From the NCBI GenBank assembly GCA_019634385.1, contig JAHQVK010000103.1:1-43605 (forward strand): a DNA stretch of 43,605 bases, given 5' to 3'. The translations under genes were made by a program, and so were the position numbers. The stretch is from Myxococcales bacterium. GTDB taxonomy: Bacteria > Myxococcota > Kuafuiibacteriia > Kuafuiibacteriales > Kuafuiibacteriaceae. The notes beneath the pieces were generated by a model that searched no databases, had not been told where the DNA came from, and worked only from the letters and a program-made list of their open reading frames with translations. Of this stretch, positions 33,081-41,818 are shown in pieces. The stretch's first letter is position 1; each line of letters opens with the position of its first letter.

Positions 33081-33237
33081 CGATCACCGGTCGGACACCG
33101 CCTGTCGGACACCGAGCCTCAGACATCACCGGTCGGACACCGTCCCTCGGACACCGCCCGTCGGACACCGAGCCTCGGACATCACCCGTCGGACACCGCC
33201 CGTCGGACACCGTCCCTCGGACATCACCCGTCGGATG
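33081..33237 (+). repeat. Tandem repeat array with core TCGGACACCG
   Basis: About ten copies of a GTCGGACACCG-type core are spaced by 12 to 16 bases, in alternating variants (GTCGGACACCGAGCCT, CGGACATCACCC, GTCGGACACCGTCCCT). Higher-order units of about 28 bases are visible. The array starts 36 bases after the FHA regulator stop codon. It is not a CRISPR array: there are no unique spacers of constant length. Confidence 0.85.
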
Positions 33238-33502
33238 TATCATCCAGGCCAGATGGCTGAAGTCCCCTAGAAATCAATATGAAGGGCTAACAAAGATTTT
33301 CGATCCAACAAAGTCCTGGGGAGTATGATGGTTAGTCACCGGATATTCCGGTTCTTCAAGAGGCAACGAAACACCTTGATCGAGTTTAGCAACACGCCAG
33401 ACAACAAGTGTTTAATACCAACAAAACTATTTCTAAGTATTTGTTCTCATCGAATTTATTTATTCGCTTGCGAGGCAGATTTACCGTTGTCTGACCGAAA
33501 GA

Positions 33503-33616
33503 TACAGCAAAGACCACTTGAATTGATTCTGAAAGCATCAACAAGGGGTCGCGCAGCGGGGCATGCCCCTCGGAGACGCTGGAACTTGGGTTCTACCCAA
33601 AGAATTTCTGCTGTTA
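33503..33616. repeat. Family D element, copy D4 (full length, reversed)
   Basis: It runs from TACAGCAAAGACCACTTGAA to AAAGAATTTCTGCTGTTA and includes the TTGATTCT/GCATCAA arm, a GC-rich middle arm and CTTGGGT-TCT-ACCCAAG. It is the same layout and length as D2, in the opposite orientation. The rest of 33238-33715 shows no convincing gene. Confidence 0.78.
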
Positions 33617-33715
33617 GAGGGGTAAGCAACTGATCTTCAAGGGAATCAGGGATAAGTTGTAGATCCCGCAAACGCTAAAGACCGACCCTTGTCTAAGTAG
33701 TAGCAGCAGTTGTGG

Positions 33716-34174
33716 ATGGTACTTGTCTCGAAATTTGGCCTCCCCACGACCGAGCAAAAATTGGCTCAGTCATTGCTACATCATTCAGGCGTGAAATTTG
33801 ATCGCGTGGTTAGCGCCGCTCATGCAAATGTCATTTCTTCGTTCAACACAGTGGAAAGCCCCCATATAGACGAACTGCGAGCTCTGGATACCCACACCCA
33901 TATATTTCCCCCCTCTGCCTATGATGCGATGGTCCTCGAGCAAGCGTTACAACGCTTCTTTCCCAGCCACCCCGATCTACTCCGCCTTCATCCTCCCCTA
34001 AAACGGGTTTGTCATGCTCAGGGGTTCCAGGTCCACCTTCAGCAAATTGCTGCACGATGCGCACAGACACCATCCACCTCGTCAACGTATATTATGGGAA
34101 CGTTGTTGATCAAACTCGTCGTAGCCCAAGATAGAATTCATCAGCAGAGGCTCGAAGATGGAGCCTGGTCATGA
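33716..34174 (+). CDS. Hypothetical protein in the type III secretion block
   Basis: A 152-residue frame from ATG 33716 (TTG 33710 is also possible). It contains LGLPTTEQ-like and HIDELRALDTHTHIFPPSAY segments, a moderately His-rich composition and no membrane helix or signal peptide. I recognise no family. It lies on the same strand between the FHA regulator and the TPR protein, so a secretion-related part is possible by position only. No clear ribosome binding site is visible. Confidence 0.4.
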   Translation: MVLVSKFGLPTTEQKLAQSLLHHSGVKFDRVVSAAHANVISSFNTVESPHIDELRALDTHTHIFPPSAYDAMVLEQALQRFFPSHPDLLRLHPPLKRVCHAQGFQVHLQQIAARCAQTPSTSSTYIMGTLLIKLVVAQDRIHQQRLEDGAWS

Positions 34175-34230
34175 AGCCTAAAGCCGAAACCCATCCCCCT
34201 CATAAAGTCCCGGTGTCCACGGATATTGGT

Positions 34231-34266
34231 TACAGCAGAAACCTCTTGGGTAGAACCCAAGTTCCC
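34231..34266. repeat. Truncated family D element, copy D5
   Basis: TACAGCAGAAACCTCTTGGG followed by TAGAACCCAAGTTCCC is the left half of a D element with its CTTGGGT/ACCCAAG hairpin. The right half is absent. It is about 40 bases upstream of the TPR gene start, so it may lie in its 5' leader. Confidence 0.7.
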
Positions 34267-34307
34267 ATGGCGATCCATATAGAGTTCTATTTATATCCGA
34301 GAACATC

Positions 34308-34724
34308 ATGAAAGAATGTAATAAAGCATCAATATCTCTCACATCTCAAGAGTATGAGATTCTTGAAGAACTAGCATACGACTACTTTATGTTCGGCGTC
34401 TACGAAGTGGCGAAAACCATCTATGAGGGTCTCGTCGAAGCAGCGCCCCAGGTGGCAACATATCAAGTGGGCCTCGGATTGAGCTACAAGCGTCTCGGAC
34501 TATCGGGCGCAGAAGACATGTTTCACTCTGCTACCCAATCGGACCCAACAGACGCCCTTCCTTGGATACATCTTGCAGAACTACCTGAGCGAATGGGAAG
34601 TCATCAGCAACGCTTAGATTTTTTACATATAGCGCTCAACAAACTACATCCATCCGATAGATTATACTCCAAAGTTATGGCTTTGCTCCGATCTACATCC
34701 AAGCGGGAAAGTCAAAGTGGTTAG
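34308..34724 (+). CDS. TPR protein resembling type III secretion chaperones
   Basis: A 138-residue helical protein with about three tetratricopeptide repeats: YEILEELAYDYFMFGVYEVA, then TIYEGLVEAAPQVATYQVGLG and MFHSATQSDPTDALPWIHLA. Size and layout resemble SycD/LcrH-class chaperones or the SctG class of small TPR chaperones that hold translocators or needle subunits. Its last codons overlap sctV by eight bases, so the two are translationally coupled. The exact client is not deducible. Confidence 0.7.
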   Translation: MKECNKASISLTSQEYEILEELAYDYFMFGVYEVAKTIYEGLVEAAPQVATYQVGLGLSYKRLGLSGAEDMFHSATQSDPTDALPWIHLAELPERMGSHQQRLDFLHIALNKLHPSDRLYSKVMALLRSTSKRESQSG

Positions 34725-36855
34725 TTTTTCTCATTTCTTCCGAGGCGAGGTAATATTCGTCACTTCCATCATTTCTATACTTTTTGTTCTCGTTGTACCT
34801 ATCCCCGGGTCGGGTCTTGATATCCTTTTAGCCATAAATATAATTTTTGCTTCTCTCGTCTTATTTTCGGTCCTAGTTGCTAAAGAGGTTCTTTCCATAT
34901 CTAGTTTTCCGACGCTCCTGCTCCTAACAACCCTGTTCCGGCTGAGTCTCAATGTCTCAACCACCCGAATGATTCTCAGTGAAGGCCAAGGAAATGCTGT
35001 AGTTCAAGCCTTCGGAGAATTTGTCGGCAGTGGCGACCTAGTCACCGGGCTCGTCATTTACCTTCTGATCACCCTCATTCAGTTAGTTGTCATTGGTCGT
35101 GGTGCAGAGCGAGTTGCGGAGGTAGCGGCTCGCTTTACCCTTGACGCCATGCCGGGAAAACAGATGTCGATCGACGCTGCACTCCGCGCAGGGGCCATTT
35201 CGGACGAAGAGGCCGACAACAAGCGGAACGAATTAAGCCGGCAGGCGCAGTTTTATGGAGCAATGGACGGGGCCATGAAGTTCGTAAAGGGTGATGCCAC
35301 CCTCGGGCTCATTATCACCGGTCTCAATCTCATCGCCGGACTGGGTATCGGTACCTTGCGTCTCTCAATGCCGATAGCAGAGGCTTTAGAAACCTTTGCC
35401 ATACTCACAATCGGAGATGGCTTGGTTTCACAGATTCCAGCCCTGTTACTTGCACTCGCGTCAGGACTGGTTACGACCCGTGTAGCCGCAAAAAACAACG
35501 AGGAAAGCCTGAGCTCGATGCTCCACCTAGAGCTTCTGGCGAATCCACAGGTTCTCGGCTTTGCGGCCGCCTTTGCCACCATCTTGAGCCTCACCCCGGC
35601 ATTGCCCACCATCCCTTTCCTGTTCGTCGCTACCTCCCTTGGACTCGGAGTATGGTACCAATCCCCCTTTTGTCCGTCCTGGCTACGCGGCCGTACCGAC
35701 TTCAACCAATCACAGAAAGAGCGACTGCTACAGGCTCGAGCTCAACGAGCTACAAACGACGAACTTGCACCAACCGTGCATCCTCTGAGTATCGATCTCT
35801 CTGCACAATTGTCATCCTCATTGGGGTTTGGCGTTGGCCAAGATCCACAGACCGAACTCATGTCCCGCTGGTTACCGGAAATGCGAGACGCCCTCTACGC
35901 CCAGACCGGAATTCGCATTCCCAGTGTGCGAGTACGTGCTGGAGTAACGGCGCTTCCACCAAACGCGGCAGTGATAAAGGTTAATGAGGTTCCTGTAGCC
36001 GTTGAACACATCAACACCTCTAAGTCCCTTGTCCTAGGCCATCTCGAAGAACTCAACTCGCTTGGTATCCCCGTGGAGCCCACGAACAACCCGTTAGGGA
36101 ATGGTCCTGCAGGCTGGATTTCCATCGAAGATGAAACCCTACTCACGGGTGCTGGCATCGCAGCTTGGAACCCTTCTGGGGCATTGGCCCTATACCTTCT
36201 ACGCGAAGTTCGTTCCCGGGTAGCTGATTTCATTGGGCTCCAGGAGACCGCAGAGCTGGTACGACGCATGGAAAAAATTAGTCCGGATCTCGTCGAAACG
36301 GTAATACCCAAACTTGTTTCCCTCTCTCAACTCCGAGACGTACTCCGGCGGCTAGCCGACGAAAATGTCAGTATTCGCGACCTACGGAGTATTCTCGAAG
36401 CTCTGGGCGAACTGGGTGACCGAGCCACAGGTCCTCGAAGTCTGGTAGAGCATGTACGCACCAAGCTCGCGGTGCAAATTACCTTCAGCCTGGCTGGTCC
36501 GGATCATCGTCTTCCGGTAGCAACTCTACATCCTAAGTGGGAGGACGTACTCTCCGCAGCAGTTGTGGACGATATCCAAGGGTCTTATATCGCGCTTGCC
36601 CCGCCGGTCAGACTGCAGTTCTTGCAAGCGGTACAAAACACGATTCAACCTATCTCGCAGGCTGGACTTCAGCCGGTACTGCTCACTCGAGGTTTACTCC
36701 GTTACCCAGTTAGGACGCTCCTTGAGCCGGATACGAGTATTACTGTGCTCGCCTTTTCTGAGCTACCAAAGAGCCTGGTCGTACACCCTGTAGGCTCAGT
36801 GGAATGGCTGGAGGTAGAGGTAAGTCCATCATCGAAACCGCAAGAAGTGGTTTAG
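34717..36855 (+). CDS. sctV: Type III secretion export gate protein SctV (FlhA family)
   Basis: The 712-residue FHIPEP-family protein has an N-terminal membrane half with about eight helices and the conserved FRLSLNVSTTRMIL and GAERVAEVAARFTLDAMPGK, QMSIDAALRAGAISDEEA, and a cytoplasmic half from about 340 that forms the nonameric export ring. It selects substrates and couples export to the proton gradient. I favour SctV over flagellar FlhA because of the adjacent chaperone-like TPR gene, the FHA regulator and the absence of flagellar genes. The start is GTG 34717, inside the upstream gene. No other export apparatus gene is present, and the next gene is metabolic. Confidence 0.93.
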   Translation: MVSFSHFFRGEVIFVTSIISILFVLVVPIPGSGLDILLAINIIFASLVLFSVLVAKEVLSISSFPTLLLLTTLFRLSLNVSTTRMILSEGQGNAVVQAFGEFVGSGDLVTGLVIYLLITLIQLVVIGRGAERVAEVAARFTLDAMPGKQMSIDAALRAGAISDEEADNKRNELSRQAQFYGAMDGAMKFVKGDATLGLIITGLNLIAGLGIGTLRLSMPIAEALETFAILTIGDGLVSQIPALLLALASGLVTTRVAAKNNEESLSSMLHLELLANPQVLGFAAAFATILSLTPALPTIPFLFVATSLGLGVWYQSPFCPSWLRGRTDFNQSQKERLLQARAQRATNDELAPTVHPLSIDLSAQLSSSLGFGVGQDPQTELMSRWLPEMRDALYAQTGIRIPSVRVRAGVTALPPNAAVIKVNEVPVAVEHINTSKSLVLGHLEELNSLGIPVEPTNNPLGNGPAGWISIEDETLLTGAGIAAWNPSGALALYLLREVRSRVADFIGLQETAELVRRMEKISPDLVETVIPKLVSLSQLRDVLRRLADENVSIRDLRSILEALGELGDRATGPRSLVEHVRTKLAVQITFSLAGPDHRLPVATLHPKWEDVLSAAVVDDIQGSYIALAPPVRLQFLQAVQNTIQPISQAGLQPVLLTRGLLRYPVRTLLEPDTSITVLAFSELPKSLVVHPVGSVEWLEVEVSPSSKPQEVV

Positions 36856-37127
36856 TGATTTGCGATTCTTATCGTAGGGGGCTAATCTGTGGAGGTCGGT
36901 GTCAGTGCTCCGTGGGCGGGTGACGGTTGAAGGCTCCCGCTTCCCATGTGCACAACCTCCGTAACGGGGGCCCACGCACCGGGTATCTAACGAAGAGTAC
37001 AGATGCTTCAGAATTGCGTCAAACTTCCCCGACGGGTCGTACCCACCCACCCCTCTCGGGACTACATTCAAACCAGGGCTCGGAGAATTTTGCCTTGGCT
37101 TCTGGACTTGACTATATCGTGTCGACA

Positions 37128-38480
37128 ATGAACCGAAGCCCGCTCGCAGATGAGCTGGTGGCCATCTACAAAGAGGCCCTCGAAGCGTCCCACGCAGGGA
37201 AAGCCGTAGAGCTTCGCCTACAAGTTTCGAGCGGTGCCATTCGAGCCGGTCGTAGAGCCATCGCTCTGGACCGGGTTGAGGACGTTGGCATCGTCGCCGT
37301 AGGCAAAGCCGCACCGGCCATGGCAGAGGCCGTGCCCGATCCTATAAAGGAGAAAATGACCTTCGGCGTCATCGTCACGAAGGCTGGTTATCGACGAGAG
37401 GTCGAAGGCTTTGAGGTCCGCGAGGCCGGCCATCCCCTTCCTGACCGAGCATCCGTTCGTGCGACCGACGAGGTGATGGAGCTCGTATCCGAACTGGGTG
37501 AAGAAGATCTGTTGTTAGTCCTGGTCTCTGGAGGAGCAAGCTCACTGCTGACCTCACCAGTGCCGGAGGTTGGCTTATCAGACACCATTGACCTCACCCA
37601 GTCCCTACTTACGGCCGGGCTTGATATTCACTCCATCAATATGGTCCGGTCCCACATTTCCCGGGTGAAAGGAGGACGCCTAGCAGTCGCTGCCGCACCC
37701 GCCTCGGTGTTGACCTTAGCCCTTTCAGATGTGGTGGGAGACAAACTGCCTGCGATCGGTGGTGGACCTACGGTCGCCGATCCGTCTCGATACCGGGACG
37801 CGGTTTCGGTCCTCAAGAAAGCTGCCATCTACGAACGGGTGCCTGCATCGGTCACGGAGTATCTAGAAGCTGGGGCTCGGGGGGAAATTCCAGAGTCTCC
37901 AAAACCGGGTGATCCCCGCTTATCTCGTGCCTTTGCAGCAGTGGTCGGAGGTCCGCAAACCCTTTCGCGAGCGGCAGCTCGCGCCGCCCGAAACCTTGGT
38001 TTGCGGGTTCGTTGCGCAACCAAGCCCATTGAGGGACCGGTTGAAGACCTGGTGGAGAAGTACATGGCTAGGGCTGGCTCCATGGTACGCTCAGGTACCG
38101 GGAGAGAGGTTTTCGTAGCCGTAGGTGAACCAACCGTGGAGATGCCTTCCGGTACAACACCGGGCTTGGGAGGCCGTAATCAACATCTCTCGTTGTTAAT
38201 GGCTCAAGCTATGGCAGGGGATGAACATATGGCTTTCTTGGCCGCAGGTACCGACGGTACCGATGGCCCCACCCTCGCAGCAGGTGGTATTGTAGACGGA
38301 ACAACGGTCTCAAAACTCCAAGATAAAGGGGTAGATCTCAATCAGATTATCAAGGCCTACGACTCTTACGATGCGCTCGGCAAGGTCGATGCCCGGTTGG
38401 AAACTGGTCCAACCGATACCAACGTAGCCGACCTGCACCTCCTTGCTGTTGAAGGTCATACTTCCGGACGAAAAAAATAG
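37128..38480 (+). CDS. Glycerate 2-kinase, GckA/TtuD (MOFRL) type
   Basis: The product phosphorylates D-glycerate to 2-phosphoglycerate with ATP. The 450-residue protein has the N-terminal domain with VGIVAVGKAAPAMAEA, EAGHPLPDRASV, LVLVSGGASSLLTSP and the C-terminal MOFRL domain with FLAAGTDGTDGPTLAAGGIV and ETGPTDTNVADL. ATG 37128 gives the normal N-terminus (MNRSPLADELVAIYKEALEA); the frame continues 67 codons upstream without family features. 36856-37127, the gap after sctV, shows no recognisable feature. It begins a run of sugar-phosphate genes but is about 200 bases from zwf. Confidence 0.92.
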   Translation: MNRSPLADELVAIYKEALEASHAGKAVELRLQVSSGAIRAGRRAIALDRVEDVGIVAVGKAAPAMAEAVPDPIKEKMTFGVIVTKAGYRREVEGFEVREAGHPLPDRASVRATDEVMELVSELGEEDLLLVLVSGGASSLLTSPVPEVGLSDTIDLTQSLLTAGLDIHSINMVRSHISRVKGGRLAVAAAPASVLTLALSDVVGDKLPAIGGGPTVADPSRYRDAVSVLKKAAIYERVPASVTEYLEAGARGEIPESPKPGDPRLSRAFAAVVGGPQTLSRAAARAARNLGLRVRCATKPIEGPVEDLVEKYMARAGSMVRSGTGREVFVAVGEPTVEMPSGTTPGLGGRNQHLSLLMAQAMAGDEHMAFLAAGTDGTDGPTLAAGGIVDGTTVSKLQDKGVDLNQIIKAYDSYDALGKVDARLETGPTDTNVADLHLLAVEGHTSGRKK

Positions 38481-38678
38481 CGGGCTGAACGAGCCAGTGA
38501 ACATAAGAACTCCGGCTTACTTCAGCTCTGACGGCCTAAATCCACATCATTGAGCAACGTCTTCTTTGGTAAGGTCTCCCAATCTCGCAATACGAAGACT
38601 GCATTTTTTCATCAGGTGCTCTCTGGAGTTCAAAGCTCTTTGACTAAGAACACGGCTTAGACTTGGGGTAAGGATGTA

Positions 38679-40220
38679 GTGAATCCTTTCGTATCAGACC
38701 ATGCCGGTGACCGGATGCCGGCCCCATCCACGATTACCATCTTTGGCGCCAGTGGCGATCTCACCCGCCGAAAGCTCATCCCCGCACTCTGGGATCTCTC
38801 TCGAAGTGGCCATCTTCCTCGAGTCGCGATTATCGGCTGCGCCCGGTCGCAAAAGAGCGACGAAACGTTTCGCGACGAACTCAGGGACGGTATTCGAGCT
38901 CATGCACGACACTCATTCGATGAGGAGAGCTGGTCAACTTTCTCTAGACATATCTACTACGTCAGTCTTGAAAGCTACGATCACCCACCGAGCTATGAGC
39001 GACTAGCCACTAAACTATCCGAAGTGGAACAACAGCTCGCTATGGAGCCCAATCGGCTCTTTTATCTGTCCACCCCACCCCGAGCATTCGCTCCTGCGGC
39101 CCGACAGCTGCGTGACGCAGGTTTGGTTCCTAAGGACAGTAATCCGTACGCACGGGTCATTGTTGAAAAGCCCTTCGGAATAGATCTTTCTAGCGCCCAA
39201 GTACTGAACCACGACCTTCTTGAGGTACTTGCGGAAAAGCAAATTTACCGCATTGATCACTACCTTGGCAAGGAGACGGTTCAGAACCTGCTCGTATTTC
39301 GTTTCGCCAACGGCATCTTTGAACCCCTCTGGAACAATAACTATGTTGATCATGTTCAAATCACGGGAGCGGAGACCTTGGGTGTGGAATCACGCGGGGG
39401 CTACTTCGATCACTCCGGTATCCTTAGGGATATGGTCCAAAATCATCTTTTCCAGATTCTTGCCCTCTGCGCAATGGAGCCTCCCGTAAACTTTTCAGCA
39501 GACGCAGTACGTGGCGAAAAAACCAAGGTACTCCAGGCTCTCCGCCCTATCACCAAAGAAGACATCAGCTCCCGAGTGGTCCGTGGGCAGTACATCAGCG
39601 GTTCTGTGCTTGGCCGAAACGTACCCGCATACCGACATGAAGGGGGGGTAGACCCAAATAGCCTCACTGAGACTTTTGTTGCTCTTAAGCTGTTTGTCGA
39701 TAACTGGCGATGGGCGGGCGTTCCATTTTATCTTCGGTCGGGAAAACGCATGCCAAAAAAAGTGACAGAAGTAGCGATCCACTTCAAGGCAGCCCCTCAT
39801 CGACTCTTTGGTTCAGATACTTTTGAGGAAAGCGCCGTACCAGAGGCATCACGTACCACCCCTAATGTTCTAACTATTCGTATCCAACCAGATGAAGGTA
39901 TTTCTCTTCAGCTCGGCTCCAAGGTACCCGGTCAAACCATGGCCATAGCCTCGGTAAGTATGGAGTTTCGCTACGCATCCAGTTTTGGTGTAGCCGCCCC
40001 AGAGGCTTACGAAAGGCTCCTGCTTGATGCTCTGTCTTGTGACTCGACTCTTTTTACCCGCGGAGACGAAGTTGAGGCTAGCTGGAAGTTCATCACTCCC
40101 ATTCATGAGGCCTGGTCAACCATGGGCGGTGGACCAGCCTTCTATAGCTCTGGCACTTGGGGGCCACGAGAATCTGATGAACTACTGGAATCCTCTGGTC
40201 GAAGATGGAGAAGACCATGA
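38679..40220 (+). CDS. zwf: Glucose-6-phosphate dehydrogenase
   Basis: The first enzyme of the oxidative pentose phosphate pathway, making 6-phosphogluconolactone and NADPH. The 513-residue protein has the nucleotide fold FGASGDLTRRKLIPALWDL, VIVEKPFGIDL, the signature RIDHYLGKETVQN with the substrate-binding His194, and MVQNHLFQILALCAMEPP. The start is GTG 38679 with AAGGA a few bases upstream. opcA follows after 40 bases. The C-terminus ends in a short basic tail. Confidence 0.97.
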   Translation: MNPFVSDHAGDRMPAPSTITIFGASGDLTRRKLIPALWDLSRSGHLPRVAIIGCARSQKSDETFRDELRDGIRAHARHSFDEESWSTFSRHIYYVSLESYDHPPSYERLATKLSEVEQQLAMEPNRLFYLSTPPRAFAPAARQLRDAGLVPKDSNPYARVIVEKPFGIDLSSAQVLNHDLLEVLAEKQIYRIDHYLGKETVQNLLVFRFANGIFEPLWNNNYVDHVQITGAETLGVESRGGYFDHSGILRDMVQNHLFQILALCAMEPPVNFSADAVRGEKTKVLQALRPITKEDISSRVVRGQYISGSVLGRNVPAYRHEGGVDPNSLTETFVALKLFVDNWRWAGVPFYLRSGKRMPKKVTEVAIHFKAAPHRLFGSDTFEESAVPEASRTTPNVLTIRIQPDEGISLQLGSKVPGQTMAIASVSMEFRYASSFGVAAPEAYERLLLDALSCDSTLFTRGDEVEASWKFITPIHEAWSTMGGGPAFYSSGTWGPRESDELLESSGRRWRRP

Positions 40221-40260
40221 GTAACAATCTATCCCCAATGCCAACACTTGGGAGACAGTC

Positions 40261-41331
40261 ATGACCGAAGTAGGAGCGCAAGAGCTTGAGAAATTCACCG
40301 CGGGCGAGCGGTTTGCTGTAGACCCCAATGCTGTCGAAAAAGAACTGGCGGCAGTTTGGCAAGCGGCAGGCCAAAGCTCCGAAGATGCTCACCCCGTCAC
40401 TCGGGCATGTCTATGGAATGTGATTATTCACATCGAAGAGCGGCCTGAACAAAAAATTCGGTCTCGGCTGGATTTGAGCGCGGTGGTTCGTGGTCTACCC
40501 CGTTATCTCGCTTCTCGAGCACTCATCCTAAAGACTAAGCCCGGAGATAATCCAGAAATCCAAAGTTGGATATCTGCGAACTGCATCCTGGACGGTGGCG
40601 GAGGAAAACTGGTTTGTAGCGAGGAAATCACGTTGGAATCTGCAGGTGATGGCTGGCAACACCTCCCTCCCCTAGTGCGTGCGCTTCTGGTGCCTGGTAT
40701 CCCCACCGCGGTAGTCCTAACCGGTGTTCCTCAGGATGAGGAGCACGTATCCAAGTCATTGATGCAGATAGCAGATCGGGTAGTGACCCACACTGCCGCC
40801 TGCGCAACACCTCGTGCTTTTGAGTTTGCTCGGGGACTCAAAGCTGGCCGCTCGTTACTCGATCTTGGGTGGACCTCTCAAACAGAACTCAGACAATCCA
40901 TAGCGTCGATGTTCGATAAGGTCTCGTCTCCTATTGCTATTGATCGGGTGGAGGGTAAAGCAGCACCGCAATTTGCTGGAGACCTGGCCCTCGCGTTCGG
41001 ATGGATTGCCGCATGTCTTGGGGCCATTGATATCACTCAGGCTAATGTCCTGAGTAAGAGGGTTCATACCGAACATGGTGATATCGGTTTCTCTAGTCAG
41101 ATCGCTGAGAGTCAGGCCGGCATTGAAATAGCTTTTTACAGTGACTCATCACCAAGAAGTGTCTGTATCGAGGCTGATGGCTCCGTGGTCATCCAAGATG
41201 GAGAGGATGTGATACGTCGCAATGGCAGTCATATCGATGAGGCCCAACTATTAGCCCGCACCCTCCTTACTCCTCCGGGAGGTCTTCAATATCAGCATGC
41301 GCTTCATTGGGCCCGGAGGTTATATCCGTGA
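40261..41331 (+). CDS. opcA: Glucose-6-phosphate dehydrogenase assembly protein OpcA
   Basis: A 356-residue OpcA-family protein. In cyanobacteria OpcA binds and activates Zwf under redox control; the gene follows zwf there and in actinobacteria. Visible traits are an N-terminal ACLWNVIIHIEERP, the SWISANCILDGGGGKLVCSEEI strand region, LLVPGIPTAVVLTG, RVVTHTAACATPR, and the C-terminal ITQANVLSKRV. The start ATG is 40 bases after zwf, consistent with an operon. The TGA stop overlaps an ATG that opens a 42-codon frame. Confidence 0.9.
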   Translation: MTEVGAQELEKFTAGERFAVDPNAVEKELAAVWQAAGQSSEDAHPVTRACLWNVIIHIEERPEQKIRSRLDLSAVVRGLPRYLASRALILKTKPGDNPEIQSWISANCILDGGGGKLVCSEEITLESAGDGWQHLPPLVRALLVPGIPTAVVLTGVPQDEEHVSKSLMQIADRVVTHTAACATPRAFEFARGLKAGRSLLDLGWTSQTELRQSIASMFDKVSSPIAIDRVEGKAAPQFAGDLALAFGWIAACLGAIDITQANVLSKRVHTEHGDIGFSSQIAESQAGIEIAFYSDSSPRSVCIEADGSVVIQDGEDVIRRNGSHIDEAQLLARTLLTPPGGLQYQHALHWARRLYP

Positions 41332-41459
41332 TGGGACTTGTTGTTGCTCCCAACAAAGAAGCGGTCGAATCACCAGTTCTTCAGCCTACGAAGATGTTTT
41401 ATACCAGCTGCACACCGAAGCCATCTCCACACGCTCTCAACTCCGGACCTATTGGCTAA
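41331..41459 (+). CDS. Short ORF coupled to opcA (possible remnant)
   Basis: ATG 41331 shares its A with the opcA stop (TGATG) and opens a 42-residue frame, MGLVVAPNKEAVESPVLQPT, continuing to HALNSGPIG. The slot after opcA often holds pgl (6-phosphogluconolactonase), and the first residues vaguely recall the start of that family. The sequence carries no diagnostic motif, so it may be a decayed pgl start or nothing. Confidence 0.2.
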   Translation: MGLVVAPNKEAVESPVLQPTKMFYTSCTPKPSPHALNSGPIG

Positions 41460-41557
41460 GGTTAGCCCACAATTCGCTAACTATAGAAGTCGACATCAGA
41501 GGTATTTCTCGTCCCCTCTCAACGACCTCATGTGCCCCATACCGCCCACAGTCGTCG

Positions 41558-41626
41558 TACAGCAGAAATTCATTTGCGCGACCCACTTGGTGATTCTTAC
41601 AGAATCAACAAGGGGTCTTTGCTGTA
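41558..41626. repeat. Family D element, copy D6 (69 bp)
   Basis: It runs from TACAGCAGAAATTCATTTGC to GGGGTCTTTGCTGTA and keeps the TGATTCT-TA-CAGAATCA hairpin but not the CTTGGGT/ACCCAAG hairpin. It lies between opcA and gnd. The rest of 41460-41818 shows no gene. Confidence 0.75.
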
Positions 41627-41818
41627 ACATACCTCAATCAATATGATTTGGTGATGATGTGTGTGAGTGGATCAGCCGCAGCGGATCCACTGGTTGAAAT
41701 TTGAACAGAACGCAACCAGCGAGCACTGAGTCGACCTCTTCGGTATCACGACACTAAACCTGCGCGCCGCCTTGTCGATACCTCATGCACGGGACTTATC
41801 TCCCGGAGAAGTGCGTAT

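Noticed and set aside
33081..33237. Possible CRISPR array
   Set aside because: Cores are about 10-16 bases with short repeated spacers; there are no unique spacers of constant length and no cas genes.
34717..36855. Annotation of the FHIPEP protein as flagellar FlhA
   Set aside because: No flagellar gene is nearby and the coupled TPR chaperone-like gene and FHA regulator fit a secretion setting; the question can only be settled by phylogeny.
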